From positions 79,195-143,194 of the forward strand of contig CAZHYQ010000007.1 of NCBI GenBank assembly GCA_964536805.1: a stretch of 64,000 bases of DNA, in the 5' to 3' direction. This document shows, piece by piece, positions 15,011 to 22,961 of this stretch (position 1 is the first letter of the stretch; every line of letters starts with the position of its first letter). The notes under the pieces were generated by a model that saw nothing but the letters and a program-made list of their open reading frames with translations, was not told where the DNA came from and ran no database searches. A program made the translations under genes and the position numbers. Origin of the DNA: Longilinea sp964536805. Its GTDB lineage: Bacteria; Chloroflexota; Anaerolineae; Anaerolineales; Anaerolineaceae.

Positions 15011-17533
15011 TCACCCCATCAGGTGGCTTTCGCGCGCGATGATCTCGTCCTGCAGTTCCTTGCCGATGCTGGTGAAGTAGGCGTTGTAGCCGGTCACCCG
15101 CACCAGCAGGTGGCGGTAATTTTCGGGGTGGCGCTGCGCGTCGCGCAGCATCTCGGCATCGATCATGTTGATCTGCAGCGCCGTGCCGCCGTTTTCCAGG
15201 TAGCCGCGCAGGAAGGCCTTGAACTTCTCCTTGTGTTCGGGGTCGCGCAGGATGGACGGGTTGAAGGTGATGGTGTGGCTACCGCCGTTTGGCAGCAGGT
15301 TGAAATAATCCTGGTACTGTCCCCGGCCGTCGGCGGCGCGCCCGCCGAGTACCTTGCCGACCGAATTGACGTTGGAGGTAGGCCCGTTGATGTCGGCGCC
15401 GTTGGAGGGGCAGATGGCGTTGGAAAGGAATTTGCCTTTGGCGCGCCCGTCCGGGCTGGCGGGCAGGATGTCGGAATAGGCGATCCAGTAGTTCCAGCTC
15501 AGCATGCCGGGCCGGAACTGCCGGCCGGTGGAGCGGGTCTTGTGCTTCCAGCTCTCCTCCGTCCATAATTCCATCACCTGGCCGGCAATGGCATCCGCGG
15601 CATCATCGTCGCGCCCGTACTTCGGTGCTTTGTTGGCGGCCACGGCCTGCAGCACCTCGTGCCCGGCCCAGTTATCGCGCAGCGCCTGCACCAGTTCGGG
15701 CAGCGTGCATACCTTTTTGTCATACACCAGGTACTTGACCGCCAGCAGCGAATCGACCGTGGTGGCGTAGGTGACCGCTTCAAGGGTCACAAAGTTCAGT
15801 TCCGCGCCGCCTTCGGTCACATCCTTGCCCTTAGCCGCGCAGCCCTTCACCAGGCAGGAGAGATACGGCGTGGGATGAAAGCGCGCACGGATTTGCTCGG
15901 AGCCTTCGTAAATTTCGGCCATCCTGGCGATGATGTAGCGCGTCTGGGCGGCATAGGCATTCCAAAACTGTTCCCAGGTAGCCAATGAGGCGGCACTGCC
16001 GGTATCCGGCCCATCCCGTTTGGCGGGTTCGGTCTTACCGGTGAGCGGATCGGTGAAGGGCAGCAGGTCGTAACCGCCGGTCAGCGCCAGTTCCACCGCC
16101 TTGAGCAGGTTGAGGTTGGCGTCCACCGTGCCGGAGCGGTCGTTGCCGACCATGGTGTTCTCCAGGCAACCCACCGGGGCGTAATCGTGGACGTTGTTTT
16201 CATTGATGTATTGCTGCACGCTGGCTTTTTCGGCCTCCAGCAGCATGCCGGCCATCGAGCGCTCGTCAAAGTTAAGCAGGAACGGCGCGCCCTGGCTGGA
16301 GGCGATCATATTGACCACCTTGTCCATCAGCGCCTCGGGGCTGTTGCGGTGCAGGCGCACATTGGGCTTTGGCTCAAGAATCGGCGACATTTCGTCGATC
16401 ACTTCCAACATCGCGTAGGTCAGGTCGTTGGTCAAATCCGTCCCATTGGGCCCCATGCCGGAGAGCGTGATCAATTGCCCGTAGCCGGCCGTGATACCCT
16501 GGTTGCCGCCGGTGCGGATCATGGCGTCGTAGGCGGTGTTGCAATGGATCCAGAAGCATTTGAGAATTTCCTTGCCAAATTCGCGCGGCATACCCTGCTC
16601 GAGCGAGCGCTGCCAGAGCGGGTAGAGGTACTGGTCGATGCGCCCGAAGGAATCGCCCGGGCCGGGGTAGCCCTCGTCGCTCATCACCAGCATGTGGGTC
16701 AGCCACAAGGCTTCCACACCCTCCCAGAAGGTCTGCGGCGCTTCCCACGGCACGCGCAGCAGCATGCCGGCCAGCTCCTCCAGCTCAGCCTGACGCTGTT
16801 CGCCGGGTTCTTTCAAGGCCAGTCCGGCACACACGTGGCTGTATTCAGCCGCCAGGTCGCGCGGCAGCGTGGCCGCGATCAGCATGGCGCGCAGTTGGGC
16901 GCCTTTTTTGCCCTGCTTTTCAGTCGGAGAGAGCGCCTCATAGGATTGGGTCAATTCTGCATGGATGCCCTGCCAGCCGCGCGCGATGACCTCGCCGTAG
17001 CCCGGCACCAGGTGGCCGCTGGTGGCGCCGCTGTTGCCGTAGCCGTGATTGTGCAGCCACAGCATGGCCGCACGCGCGCCTTTGGGTCCGTACACCAGGG
17101 CATCGCGCTCTTTGGCTTCCTGTTCCTTGAAACAAGCCGAACTGAGAATGTTGAAGCGCCCCCCGGCGATCAGATCGCCCGGCAGCATCTCCTTGGGTAA
17201 ATAGCGCACCATCACTTCCTTCACGAACCAGGCGCGCCTTTCCGGCAGGCTCCACGTCCAAAAGGCCTCCGGCAGCGCCACCGGCCGCGCCACCTGGCGG
17301 AAGGAAGAGCGAAAGGTTTGCAGGAAGGTATAGGTTTCCGGCACAATGTAAAACGAGATTTCATTGAACTGGAAATCCCAGGGCGTGCCGGTCGTCCAGG
17401 CGGTAAACTCGTTATTCCATTCCCGCTTCACGCCCTGAAAGTAGTAGTCCCGCAGCCATTGGATGCGGGGTGAAAGATTCTGCGGCGTCTTGATGGCATA
17501 GCGCGGTTTTTCGGTTTGGGTTGGAGTACACAT
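15011..17533 (-). CDS. Glycyl radical enzyme of unknown substrate (dehydratase/lyase type)
   Basis: An 840-residue glycyl radical enzyme. The radical site is Gly815 in 'RVTGYNAYF', 26 residues from the C-terminus. The thiyl residue is Cys456 in 'VGCLENTM'. The single Cys followed by Leu-Glu, instead of the adjacent Cys-Cys of pyruvate formate-lyase, places it with the dehydratase/C-X lyase branch, where Glu acts as base. The family identity beyond that is not clear. No microcompartment shell gene is nearby. The start is ATG 17533, with AAGGAGG 4 nt upstream, which is better than an ATG eight codons earlier. It is preceded by a FadR-type regulator gene and followed by its activase. Confidence 0.9.
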   Translation of the reverse strand: MCTPTQTEKPRYAIKTPQNLSPRIQWLRDYYFQGVKREWNNEFTAWTTGTPWDFQFNEISFYIVPETYTFLQTFRSSFRQVARPVALPEAFWTWSLPERRAWFVKEVMVRYLPKEMLPGDLIAGGRFNILSSACFKEQEAKERDALVYGPKGARAAMLWLHNHGYGNSGATSGHLVPGYGEVIARGWQGIHAELTQSYEALSPTEKQGKKGAQLRAMLIAATLPRDLAAEYSHVCAGLALKEPGEQRQAELEELAGMLLRVPWEAPQTFWEGVEALWLTHMLVMSDEGYPGPGDSFGRIDQYLYPLWQRSLEQGMPREFGKEILKCFWIHCNTAYDAMIRTGGNQGITAGYGQLITLSGMGPNGTDLTNDLTYAMLEVIDEMSPILEPKPNVRLHRNSPEALMDKVVNMIASSQGAPFLLNFDERSMAGMLLEAEKASVQQYINENNVHDYAPVGCLENTMVGNDRSGTVDANLNLLKAVELALTGGYDLLPFTDPLTGKTEPAKRDGPDTGSAASLATWEQFWNAYAAQTRYIIARMAEIYEGSEQIRARFHPTPYLSCLVKGCAAKGKDVTEGGAELNFVTLEAVTYATTVDSLLAVKYLVYDKKVCTLPELVQALRDNWAGHEVLQAVAANKAPKYGRDDDAADAIAGQVMELWTEESWKHKTRSTGRQFRPGMLSWNYWIAYSDILPASPDGRAKGKFLSNAICPSNGADINGPTSNVNSVGKVLGGRAADGRGQYQDYFNLLPNGGSHTITFNPSILRDPEHKEKFKAFLRGYLENGGTALQINMIDAEMLRDAQRHPENYRHLLVRVTGYNAYFTSIGKELQDEIIARESHLMG

Positions 17534-17563
17534 CTTCCCTCCTTGCAGGGTTTTCAATTGCTT

Positions 17564-18274
17564 TCAGGGGATTTGTTTGAGAAAAAGCTCGCCGTGGCGC
17601 AGCATCTCAGCCATCACCGCCGCAGCCTCAGGCCCGTCGTGTGCGTCGATTGCGCTCACCAGGCGGCGGTGCAGCGTGAAAACCTCATCCACCACGGCGG
17701 ACTGGCCGTAATGCTGGAAAAAGCGCCCGGTCAGGTGGGTATAAACGCTTTTGAACGAATTAAGGATTAAGGGATAGACCAGATTACCCGAGGCAATGGC
17801 CGTTAGCAGGTGGAACGAGAAATCCAGCTCGGTCAGCGCGCCATTTTCGCGCGGCACATTCGCCTCGGACTGCAGGATTTGCTCGAACCGCTCCAGGTGC
17901 GTATCATCGCGTCGCAGAGCTGCCAGGCGGGCGGTCTCGATTTCCACCAGCAGGCGCATCTCCAGCATCGACTGGGTGAAAGCAGGGTCCAGATTGCCGC
18001 CGCTGTAGGAAAGCAGCGAGGAAAGCAGCGCAAACGAGCCGCTGGTGCGATAGTCGCTGACGTAAACGCCGCGCCGCGCTTCAATGCTCACCAAGCCCTT
18101 GGCTGCCAGGTCCACTAACGCTTCGTGCAACACCGGTCGGCTGATGCTCATCTCGGCCGCCAGGTCGCGCTCCGATGGTAGGCGCATGCCCATCTGCCAT
18201 GCGCCGGAAAGGATCAATTCTTCCAGGCGCTGGACGCAGGCTTCTTTCAAGCTCGTTACGCGCAAAGGTTCCAT
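17564..18274 (-). CDS. GntR-family transcriptional regulator, FadR (FCD) subfamily
   Basis: A 236-residue repressor or activator. The N-terminal winged helix is clear: 'LSGAWQMGMRLPSERDLAAEMSISRPVLHEALVDLAAKGLV' type from about residue 20 to 75. It is followed by an all-helical FCD ligand domain with metal-binding style residues ('EMRLLVEIETARLAA', 'ELDFSFHLLTAIASGN'). ATG 18274 is chosen to give the family's normal N-terminus; upstream in-frame codons run through the promoter. It is the first gene of the glycyl-radical operon, 30 nt before the enzyme. A matching operator lies 33 nt upstream, so autoregulation by a pathway intermediate is likely. Confidence 0.88.
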   Translation of the reverse strand: MEPLRVTSLKEACVQRLEELILSGAWQMGMRLPSERDLAAEMSISRPVLHEALVDLAAKGLVSIEARRGVYVSDYRTSGSFALLSSLLSYSGGNLDPAFTQSMLEMRLLVEIETARLAALRRDDTHLERFEQILQSEANVPRENGALTELDFSFHLLTAIASGNLVYPLILNSFKSVYTHLTGRFFQHYGQSAVVDEVFTLHRRLVSAIDAHDGPEAAAVMAEMLRHGELFLKQIP

Positions 18275-18306
18275 GAAATATGTGGATGTCGCTTGGATTG
18301 GGAATC

Positions 18307-18317
18307 TGGTAAAACCA
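18307..18317. promoter_or_regulatory. FadR/GntR-type operator TGGT-N3-ACCA
   Basis: TGGTAAAACCA is a perfect match to the T-x-GT-N3-AC-x-A operator of FadR-subfamily regulators. It lies downstream of the regulator gene's predicted start point and between two divergent transcription units. Confidence 0.7.
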
Positions 18318-18328
18318 CCAGCCAGATC

Positions 18329-18357
18329 AGTGTAGCACGGCCCACCTTGAGAATCAA
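18329..18357 (-). promoter_or_regulatory. Predicted promoter of the FadR-glycyl radical enzyme operon
   Basis: On the minus strand TTGATT (18357-18352), a 17-bp spacer and TACACT (18334-18329) form a good sigma70-type promoter. Transcription would begin near 18322, placing the operator at about +6 to +16, where a bound repressor would block transcription. Confidence 0.6.
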
Positions 18358-18425
18358 CCGCCAACGTAGAGAAAAAAAAGAGCGTTCATTCGTTTCCTCA
18401 TGTCAAACTTAGTCAAGCGTCGTTA

Positions 18426-18431
18426 TATAAT
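18426..18431 (+). promoter_or_regulatory. -10 element of the aldo/keto reductase gene
   Basis: TATAAT lies 32 nt before the start codon. The -35 (TGTCAA, 18401) is weak and at a 19-bp spacing. Confidence 0.4.
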
Positions 18432-18462
18432 AAGAAAAAGCCTTTTCAAAATGGAGTCAACC

Positions 18463-19446
18463 ATGAAATATCGTCTACTCGGCCGAACCGGCTGGTCCGT
18501 TTCGGAGGTCAGTTTTGGCTCGTGGGCCATCGGCAGCGCCTGGGGCACCGTCGACGACCGTGACTCGATGGCAGCTCTGCACCGCGCTCTCGATAACGGC
18601 GTCAACCTGTTCGACACGGCCGATGTGTACGGCAACGGCCACAGCGAACAGCTGCTGGCACGCCTGCGCAAGGAACGCTCCGAACCCTTTTATGTCTTCA
18701 CCAAAGCCGGGCGGCGGCTGGACCCGCACGTCGCCTCCGGCTACAACCGCGCCAACCTGACCGCCTACGTCGACCGCTCGCTGCACTATCTGGAGACCGA
18801 AGCCATCGACCTGCTGCAGCTGCACTGCCCGCCCACCGAGGTTTACTATATGCCCGAGGTTTTCGGCATTTTGGACGACCTGGTCCAAAAGGGCAAGCTG
18901 CGCCAATACGGCGTCAGCGTGGAAAAAGTGGAAGAGGCGCTCAAGGCCATCGAATATCCGGGCGTGCAGAGCGTGCAGATCATTTTCAACATGTTCCGCC
19001 AGCGCCCGGCCGATCTGTTCTTCGAGCAGGCTCAGCGCAGGCAGGTTGGCATTCTGGCGCGCGTACCGCTGGCCTCCGGCATGCTCACCGGAAAAATGCG
19101 CCCGGAAACCGCCTTTGAAAGCAGCGACCACCGAGCTTTCAACCGCCACGGCGAAGCTTTCGATCGCGGCGAAACCTTTGCCGGGGTCGATTATCAAATT
19201 GGCCTGGACGCGGTGGAAGAGCTGCGCGCCATCCTGCCCGCCGGTATGAGCATGGCGCAGTTCGCCATGCGCTGGATCCTGATGTTCCCGGCGGTCACCT
19301 GCGTCATTCCCGGCGGCAAGACCCCCGCCCAGGTGGATGACAACACCCGCACTGCCGATCTGCCCGAGCTTTCGCAGGAAACCATGCAAAAGGTGGCGGA
19401 GATCTATTCCCGCCGCATCAAGCCGTTGGTGCACCACTACTGGTAA
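18463..19446 (+). CDS. Aldo/keto reductase
   Basis: A 327-residue NAD(P)H-dependent carbonyl reductase with a TIM-barrel fold. The catalytic tetrad is visible: Asp and Tyr in 'LFDTADVYGNGHSE' (about 50-60), Lys in 'VFTKAG' and His in 'LLQLHCPP'. The C-terminal cofactor loop 'CVIPGGKTPAQVDDN' is typical. ATG 18463 has GGAG 7 nt upstream. It is transcribed divergently from the glycyl-radical operon across a 188-bp region carrying the FadR-type operator, so it may act on an aldehyde or ketone product of that enzyme. Confidence 0.9.
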   Translation: MKYRLLGRTGWSVSEVSFGSWAIGSAWGTVDDRDSMAALHRALDNGVNLFDTADVYGNGHSEQLLARLRKERSEPFYVFTKAGRRLDPHVASGYNRANLTAYVDRSLHYLETEAIDLLQLHCPPTEVYYMPEVFGILDDLVQKGKLRQYGVSVEKVEEALKAIEYPGVQSVQIIFNMFRQRPADLFFEQAQRRQVGILARVPLASGMLTGKMRPETAFESSDHRAFNRHGEAFDRGETFAGVDYQIGLDAVEELRAILPAGMSMAQFAMRWILMFPAVTCVIPGGKTPAQVDDNTRTADLPELSQETMQKVAEIYSRRIKPLVHHYW

Positions 19447-19577
19447 ACCGCAGGAAAAATACCTGTCCTAAATTTCACACAATCTGCACAATTTGTTCGC
19501 AAATTCTTCACAACTGCGCGGTATCCTTTCTACAAGTTCGAAATTCGAACGCATAACACGTAAAAAGGAGACCTCTC

Positions 19578-20159
19578 ATGAAATCCACTCGCAAGTTTCT
19601 TTCGGTAGCTTTAATCTTCGCCGTGTTGGCCGGTTTGGGCGCGGCCCTCTTCATGCCCGCTGGCACGGTTGCGGCCGCATCGGATGCGCGCCGCGGTACG
19701 CCTGGCGGTTGGGGCGGCAGCTCCTCCGCAGGCAGCGGCGCGGCCTTCGCCGGCGCGGCGCTCACCCCGCTCAGCGACGCTGAAGCCCAGGCCCTGCAGA
19801 ATGCCATTCTGGAAGAGTACGGCGCCTTCAACCTCTACACCGCCGTCAACACCCAGTTCGGCAGCACCATCCCCTTCTCGTACATCGCGCGCTCCGAACA
19901 GCAGCACACCAACGCGCTGGTGCGCCAGGCGCAAAAGTACGGCATCGCCGTGCCCGAGAACCCCGGTCTGGCCAATCCGCCGGTCTTTGCCAGCCTGGCC
20001 GAAGCCTGCCAGGCCGGCGTGGACGCCGAGATTGCCGACGCAGCCCTGTACGACGCGTTGAAACTGGTCACCACGCACGCCGACCTGCTGCAGGTCTATG
20101 ACCGGTTGCAGAAAGCCTCGCTCGAGAGCCACCTGCCGGCCTTCCAGATCTGCGACTGA
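19578..20159 (+). CDS. Secreted ferritin-like DUF2202 protein
   Basis: A 193-residue protein with a signal peptide (residues 1-34, 'VALIFAVLAGLGAALF', Ala-rich cleavage region) and a Gly/Ser-rich spacer. A four-helix ferritin-like domain follows from about residue 62. Metal-ligand patterns are E-x-x-A-x-x-x-Y ('LEEYGAFNLY') and E-x-x-H ('SEQQHTNAL'), with a later Glu/His pair ('ASLESHLPAF'). DUF2202 proteins are presumed diiron proteins of the cell exterior with no established reaction. AAAAGGAGA lies 8 nt before the ATG. Confidence 0.85.
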   Translation: MKSTRKFLSVALIFAVLAGLGAALFMPAGTVAAASDARRGTPGGWGGSSSAGSGAAFAGAALTPLSDAEAQALQNAILEEYGAFNLYTAVNTQFGSTIPFSYIARSEQQHTNALVRQAQKYGIAVPENPGLANPPVFASLAEACQAGVDAEIADAALYDALKLVTTHADLLQVYDRLQKASLESHLPAFQICD

Positions 20160-20203
20160 GCCACAGTCATCCAGTAACCCACAGGCCGGGATCGTCATTC
20201 CTT

Positions 20204-20246
20204 GTAGAGGCGGGTCGCCTGGCCTGTAAGGGCGACCCGCCTCTAC
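20204..20246. repeat. Hairpin-forming intergenic repeat (GTAGAGGCGGGTCGCC arms)
   Basis: Two perfectly complementary 16-nt arms enclose an 11-nt loop, 45 nt after the DUF2202 gene. The arms share the core GGCGGGTCGC with the palindromes at 26240, 50637 and 56314, so this is a variant with a larger loop. No strong T-run follows. Confidence 0.75.
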
Positions 20247-20257
20247 TTCTCCTGTAC

Positions 20258-20310
20258 GGGCACGGCTGCGCGAAGGGTCATCAATGATTTACCCTCGCCT
20301 TGCCGTGCCC
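20258..20310. repeat. Second hairpin repeat, GGGCACGGC family
   Basis: Arms GGGCACGGC (20258) and GCCGTGCCC (20302-20310) enclose a region with a further internal stem (AGGGT / ACCCT). A sister copy is at 28598-28649. Confidence 0.65.
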
Positions 20311-20337
20311 ATGCGATTCACCCTCCGTTTTTCCCTG

Positions 20338-20366
20338 TTGAATCCGCTGCCTGGCGGCGGTATGAT
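20338..20366 (+). promoter_or_regulatory. Predicted promoter of the magnesium ATPase gene
   Basis: TTGAAT (20338-20343), a 17-bp spacer and TATGAT (20361-20366) precede the gene by 44 nt. No Mg-sensing leader is visible in this short 5' region. Confidence 0.6.
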
Positions 20367-20410
20367 AAGGCGAACACACCGCAACTGGTACCTCGGTCAG
20401 GGAGTGGTCT

Positions 20411-22948
20411 ATGACACAGGGTGATCTACTTACACATTACTGGAGCGCACAACCCGAAGCGATCATTTCCGGTCTGAACACCTCGCCGGAAACCGGCTTA
20501 AGCCCGGCTGAAGCGGCACGCCGCCTGGCTAGCAACGGACCCAACCTGCTCGGCAAAAAAACCAGAATCACGCCGCTGGGGCTGCTGCTCAACCAGTTCA
20601 AAAGTCCCATCGTCATCATCCTGCTGGGCGCCACGGTGGTATCTGCCTTCCTGAGCGACTGGCTGGATGCCATCATTATCTTTGCCATCGTGCTAGGCAG
20701 CGCGCTGCTCAGCTTTTTTCAGGAATACAACGCCAGCAATGCCGCCGAAAAATTGCGTTCCAAGATATCCTTGAAATCGCAGGTCGTGCGCGGCGGGCAG
20801 ACCCTTTCCATTCCCAGCGAACAAATCACCCCCGGCGATGTGGTTCTGCTCAGCGCGGGCAGCCTGATTCCGGCGGACGGGCTGGTGCTGGAGGCCAAGG
20901 ATTTCTTCATCAGCCAATCGGTGCTGACCGGTGAAACCTTTCCGGTGGAAAAGAAACCCGGCACAACTACCGCGGATGCGTCGCTGGCCGAGCGCACCAA
21001 CGTGGTCTATATGGGCACCAGCGTGCGCAGCGGTAGCGCGCGCGTACTCATCGTTGAAACCGGCTCAGCCACCGCCTTCGGACAAATCGCCGACCACCTG
21101 GTGCTGCGCCCGCCCGAAACCGAATTCGAACGGGGCATCCGCAAGCTGGGCTACCTGCTGACCGAGGTCATGTTCGTGCTGGTGCTGGGCATCTTTGCCT
21201 TCAATGTCTTCTTCCACAAACCCATACTCGATTCGCTGCTGTTTTCCATTGCGCTGGCGGTGGGGCTGACGCCCCAGCTTCTGCCGGCCATCATCAACAT
21301 CAACCTGGCACGCGGTTCGCAGGCCATGGCGCAGCGCGGCGTGATTGTGCGGCGGCTCGAATCGATCGAAAATTTCGGCAGCATGGACATCCTTTGCACC
21401 GATAAAACCGGCACGCTCACCCTGGGCGTGGTGAAGCTTGACGGCGCCATGGATGCCGCCGGGCAGCCATCCGCCGAGGTTGGACTGTATGCCTTCCTGA
21501 ACGCATCCATGCAAACCGGTCTGCCCAACGCCCTCGACGAAGCCATTGTCAGCCAGGGCGCCGAGGGGGTCAAGGATTACGAAAAAATCGACGAAATACC
21601 GTACGATTTTGTGCGCAAACGCCTGAGCGTGATTGTGGAGCGCGCCGGGCAGCGCAGCGAGATCACCAAAGGTGCCCTGGAAAACGTGCTGGCAGTATGC
21701 AGCCACGTACGGCTGAACGGCCAGGATGCGCCGCTGGACGACGTTCACAAAGCTGAGCTTCATAAACGCTATGAAGACTGGAGCGGCCAGGGCTACCGCG
21801 TGCTGGGGCTGGCAACCAAGGCGGTGCCGGTCCAGCCGCATGCCTACGAACATACCGACGAGGCCAGCCTGACCTTTATGGGCTACCTGCTCTTCTTTGA
21901 CCCGCCCAAACCCGGTGCCCAGGAAGCCATTGAAGGGCTGAAAAAGCTGGGCGTCGAGCTGAAGATCATCACCGGTGACAACCGCCTGGTGGCGCAGCAC
22001 ACCGCCGCGGCGGTCGGGCTGGGCGATGTGGTGGCGCTCACCGGCAGCGACCTGGAGAAGTTGCGCGACGAAGCGCTGTGGAACGCCGTCGAGCACACCA
22101 CCATCTTTGCCGAGGTGGACCCCAACGAAAAGGAACGCATCATCCTGGCACTGAAGAAGCGCGGGCATGTGGTGGGTTACATGGGCGACGGCATCAATGA
22201 TGCCCCCTCCCTGCACAGCGCCGACGTGGGCATCTCGGTCGACAACGCCGTGGACGTGGCCAAGGAAGCCGCCGACCTGGTGCTGTTGAAACAGGACCTG
22301 AATGTGCTGCGCGAGGGCATCCAGCAGGGGCGCAAGACCTTTGCCAACACCTTGAAATACGTCTTCATGGCCACCAGCGCCAATTTTGGCAACATGTTCA
22401 GCATGGCCGGCGCCTCGCTCTTTCTGCCCTTTTTACCCATGCTGCCCAAGCAGATCCTGCTGATCAACTTCCTCACCGACCTGCCGGAGATGACCATCGC
22501 CGGCGATAACGTGGATCCGGTCTACATCGAACGCCCGCACCGCTGGGATATCACCTTTATTCGCCGTTTTATGCTGGTCTTTGGGCCGCTCAGTTCGGTG
22601 TTCGATTTTGCCACCTTCGCCGTCCTCATGTGGGGACTGCACGCTTCCGAGCAGGCTTTTCATACCGGCTGGCTGATCGAATCGATTGTTTCAGCCAGCC
22701 TGGTGGTGTTTACCATGCGCACACGTCTGCCGTTGGGCCGCAGCCGTCCCAGCCGCGCCATGATGCTGGTAACCGGCCTGGTTGCGCTGTTCACCCTGCT
22801 GCTGCCCTATACCCCCCTGGCAGCGCCGTTGGGGTTAACGCCGCTGCCAATCGGCACCCTGCTCATTCTGCTGGCGATTGTGGTGCTTTATTTTGTCTGC
22901 GCCGAGCTGACCAAACGCTGGTTCTACCGCCGTTTGCAAAACCAGTAA
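20411..22948 (+). CDS. mgtA: Magnesium-translocating P-type ATPase
   Basis: An 845-residue P3B-type ATPase that imports Mg2+. It has the N-terminal cation-ATPase domain ('GLSPAEAARRLASNGPN'), the actuator loop 'SVLTGETFPVEK', the phosphorylation site Asp331 in 'DKTGTLT', the hinge 'MGDGINDAPSL', and a C-terminal membrane domain. The segment 'NFGNMFSMAGASLFLPFLPMLPKQ' is specific to MgtA/MgtB rather than to Ca or K pumps. GGGAG lies 6 nt before ATG 20411. It is convergent with the next gene, which ends 13 nt beyond. Confidence 0.92.
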   Translation: MTQGDLLTHYWSAQPEAIISGLNTSPETGLSPAEAARRLASNGPNLLGKKTRITPLGLLLNQFKSPIVIILLGATVVSAFLSDWLDAIIIFAIVLGSALLSFFQEYNASNAAEKLRSKISLKSQVVRGGQTLSIPSEQITPGDVVLLSAGSLIPADGLVLEAKDFFISQSVLTGETFPVEKKPGTTTADASLAERTNVVYMGTSVRSGSARVLIVETGSATAFGQIADHLVLRPPETEFERGIRKLGYLLTEVMFVLVLGIFAFNVFFHKPILDSLLFSIALAVGLTPQLLPAIININLARGSQAMAQRGVIVRRLESIENFGSMDILCTDKTGTLTLGVVKLDGAMDAAGQPSAEVGLYAFLNASMQTGLPNALDEAIVSQGAEGVKDYEKIDEIPYDFVRKRLSVIVERAGQRSEITKGALENVLAVCSHVRLNGQDAPLDDVHKAELHKRYEDWSGQGYRVLGLATKAVPVQPHAYEHTDEASLTFMGYLLFFDPPKPGAQEAIEGLKKLGVELKIITGDNRLVAQHTAAAVGLGDVVALTGSDLEKLRDEALWNAVEHTTIFAEVDPNEKERIILALKKRGHVVGYMGDGINDAPSLHSADVGISVDNAVDVAKEAADLVLLKQDLNVLREGIQQGRKTFANTLKYVFMATSANFGNMFSMAGASLFLPFLPMLPKQILLINFLTDLPEMTIAGDNVDPVYIERPHRWDITFIRRFMLVFGPLSSVFDFATFAVLMWGLHASEQAFHTGWLIESIVSASLVVFTMRTRLPLGRSRPSRAMMLVTGLVALFTLLLPYTPLAAPLGLTPLPIGTLLILLAIVVLYFVCAELTKRWFYRRLQNQ

Positions 22949-22961
22949 ACGCCGCCCGGGC

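Noticed and set aside
15011..17533. Assignment as pyruvate formate-lyase
   Set aside because: The active site has a single Cys followed by Leu-Glu (GCLE) instead of Cys-Cys, and the activase carries two extra ferredoxin clusters that the pyruvate formate-lyase activase lacks.
20160..20410. Mg-sensing riboswitch (M-box) upstream of mgtA
   Set aside because: The predicted promoter leaves a leader of only about 40 nt. The hairpins further upstream are dispersed repeats.
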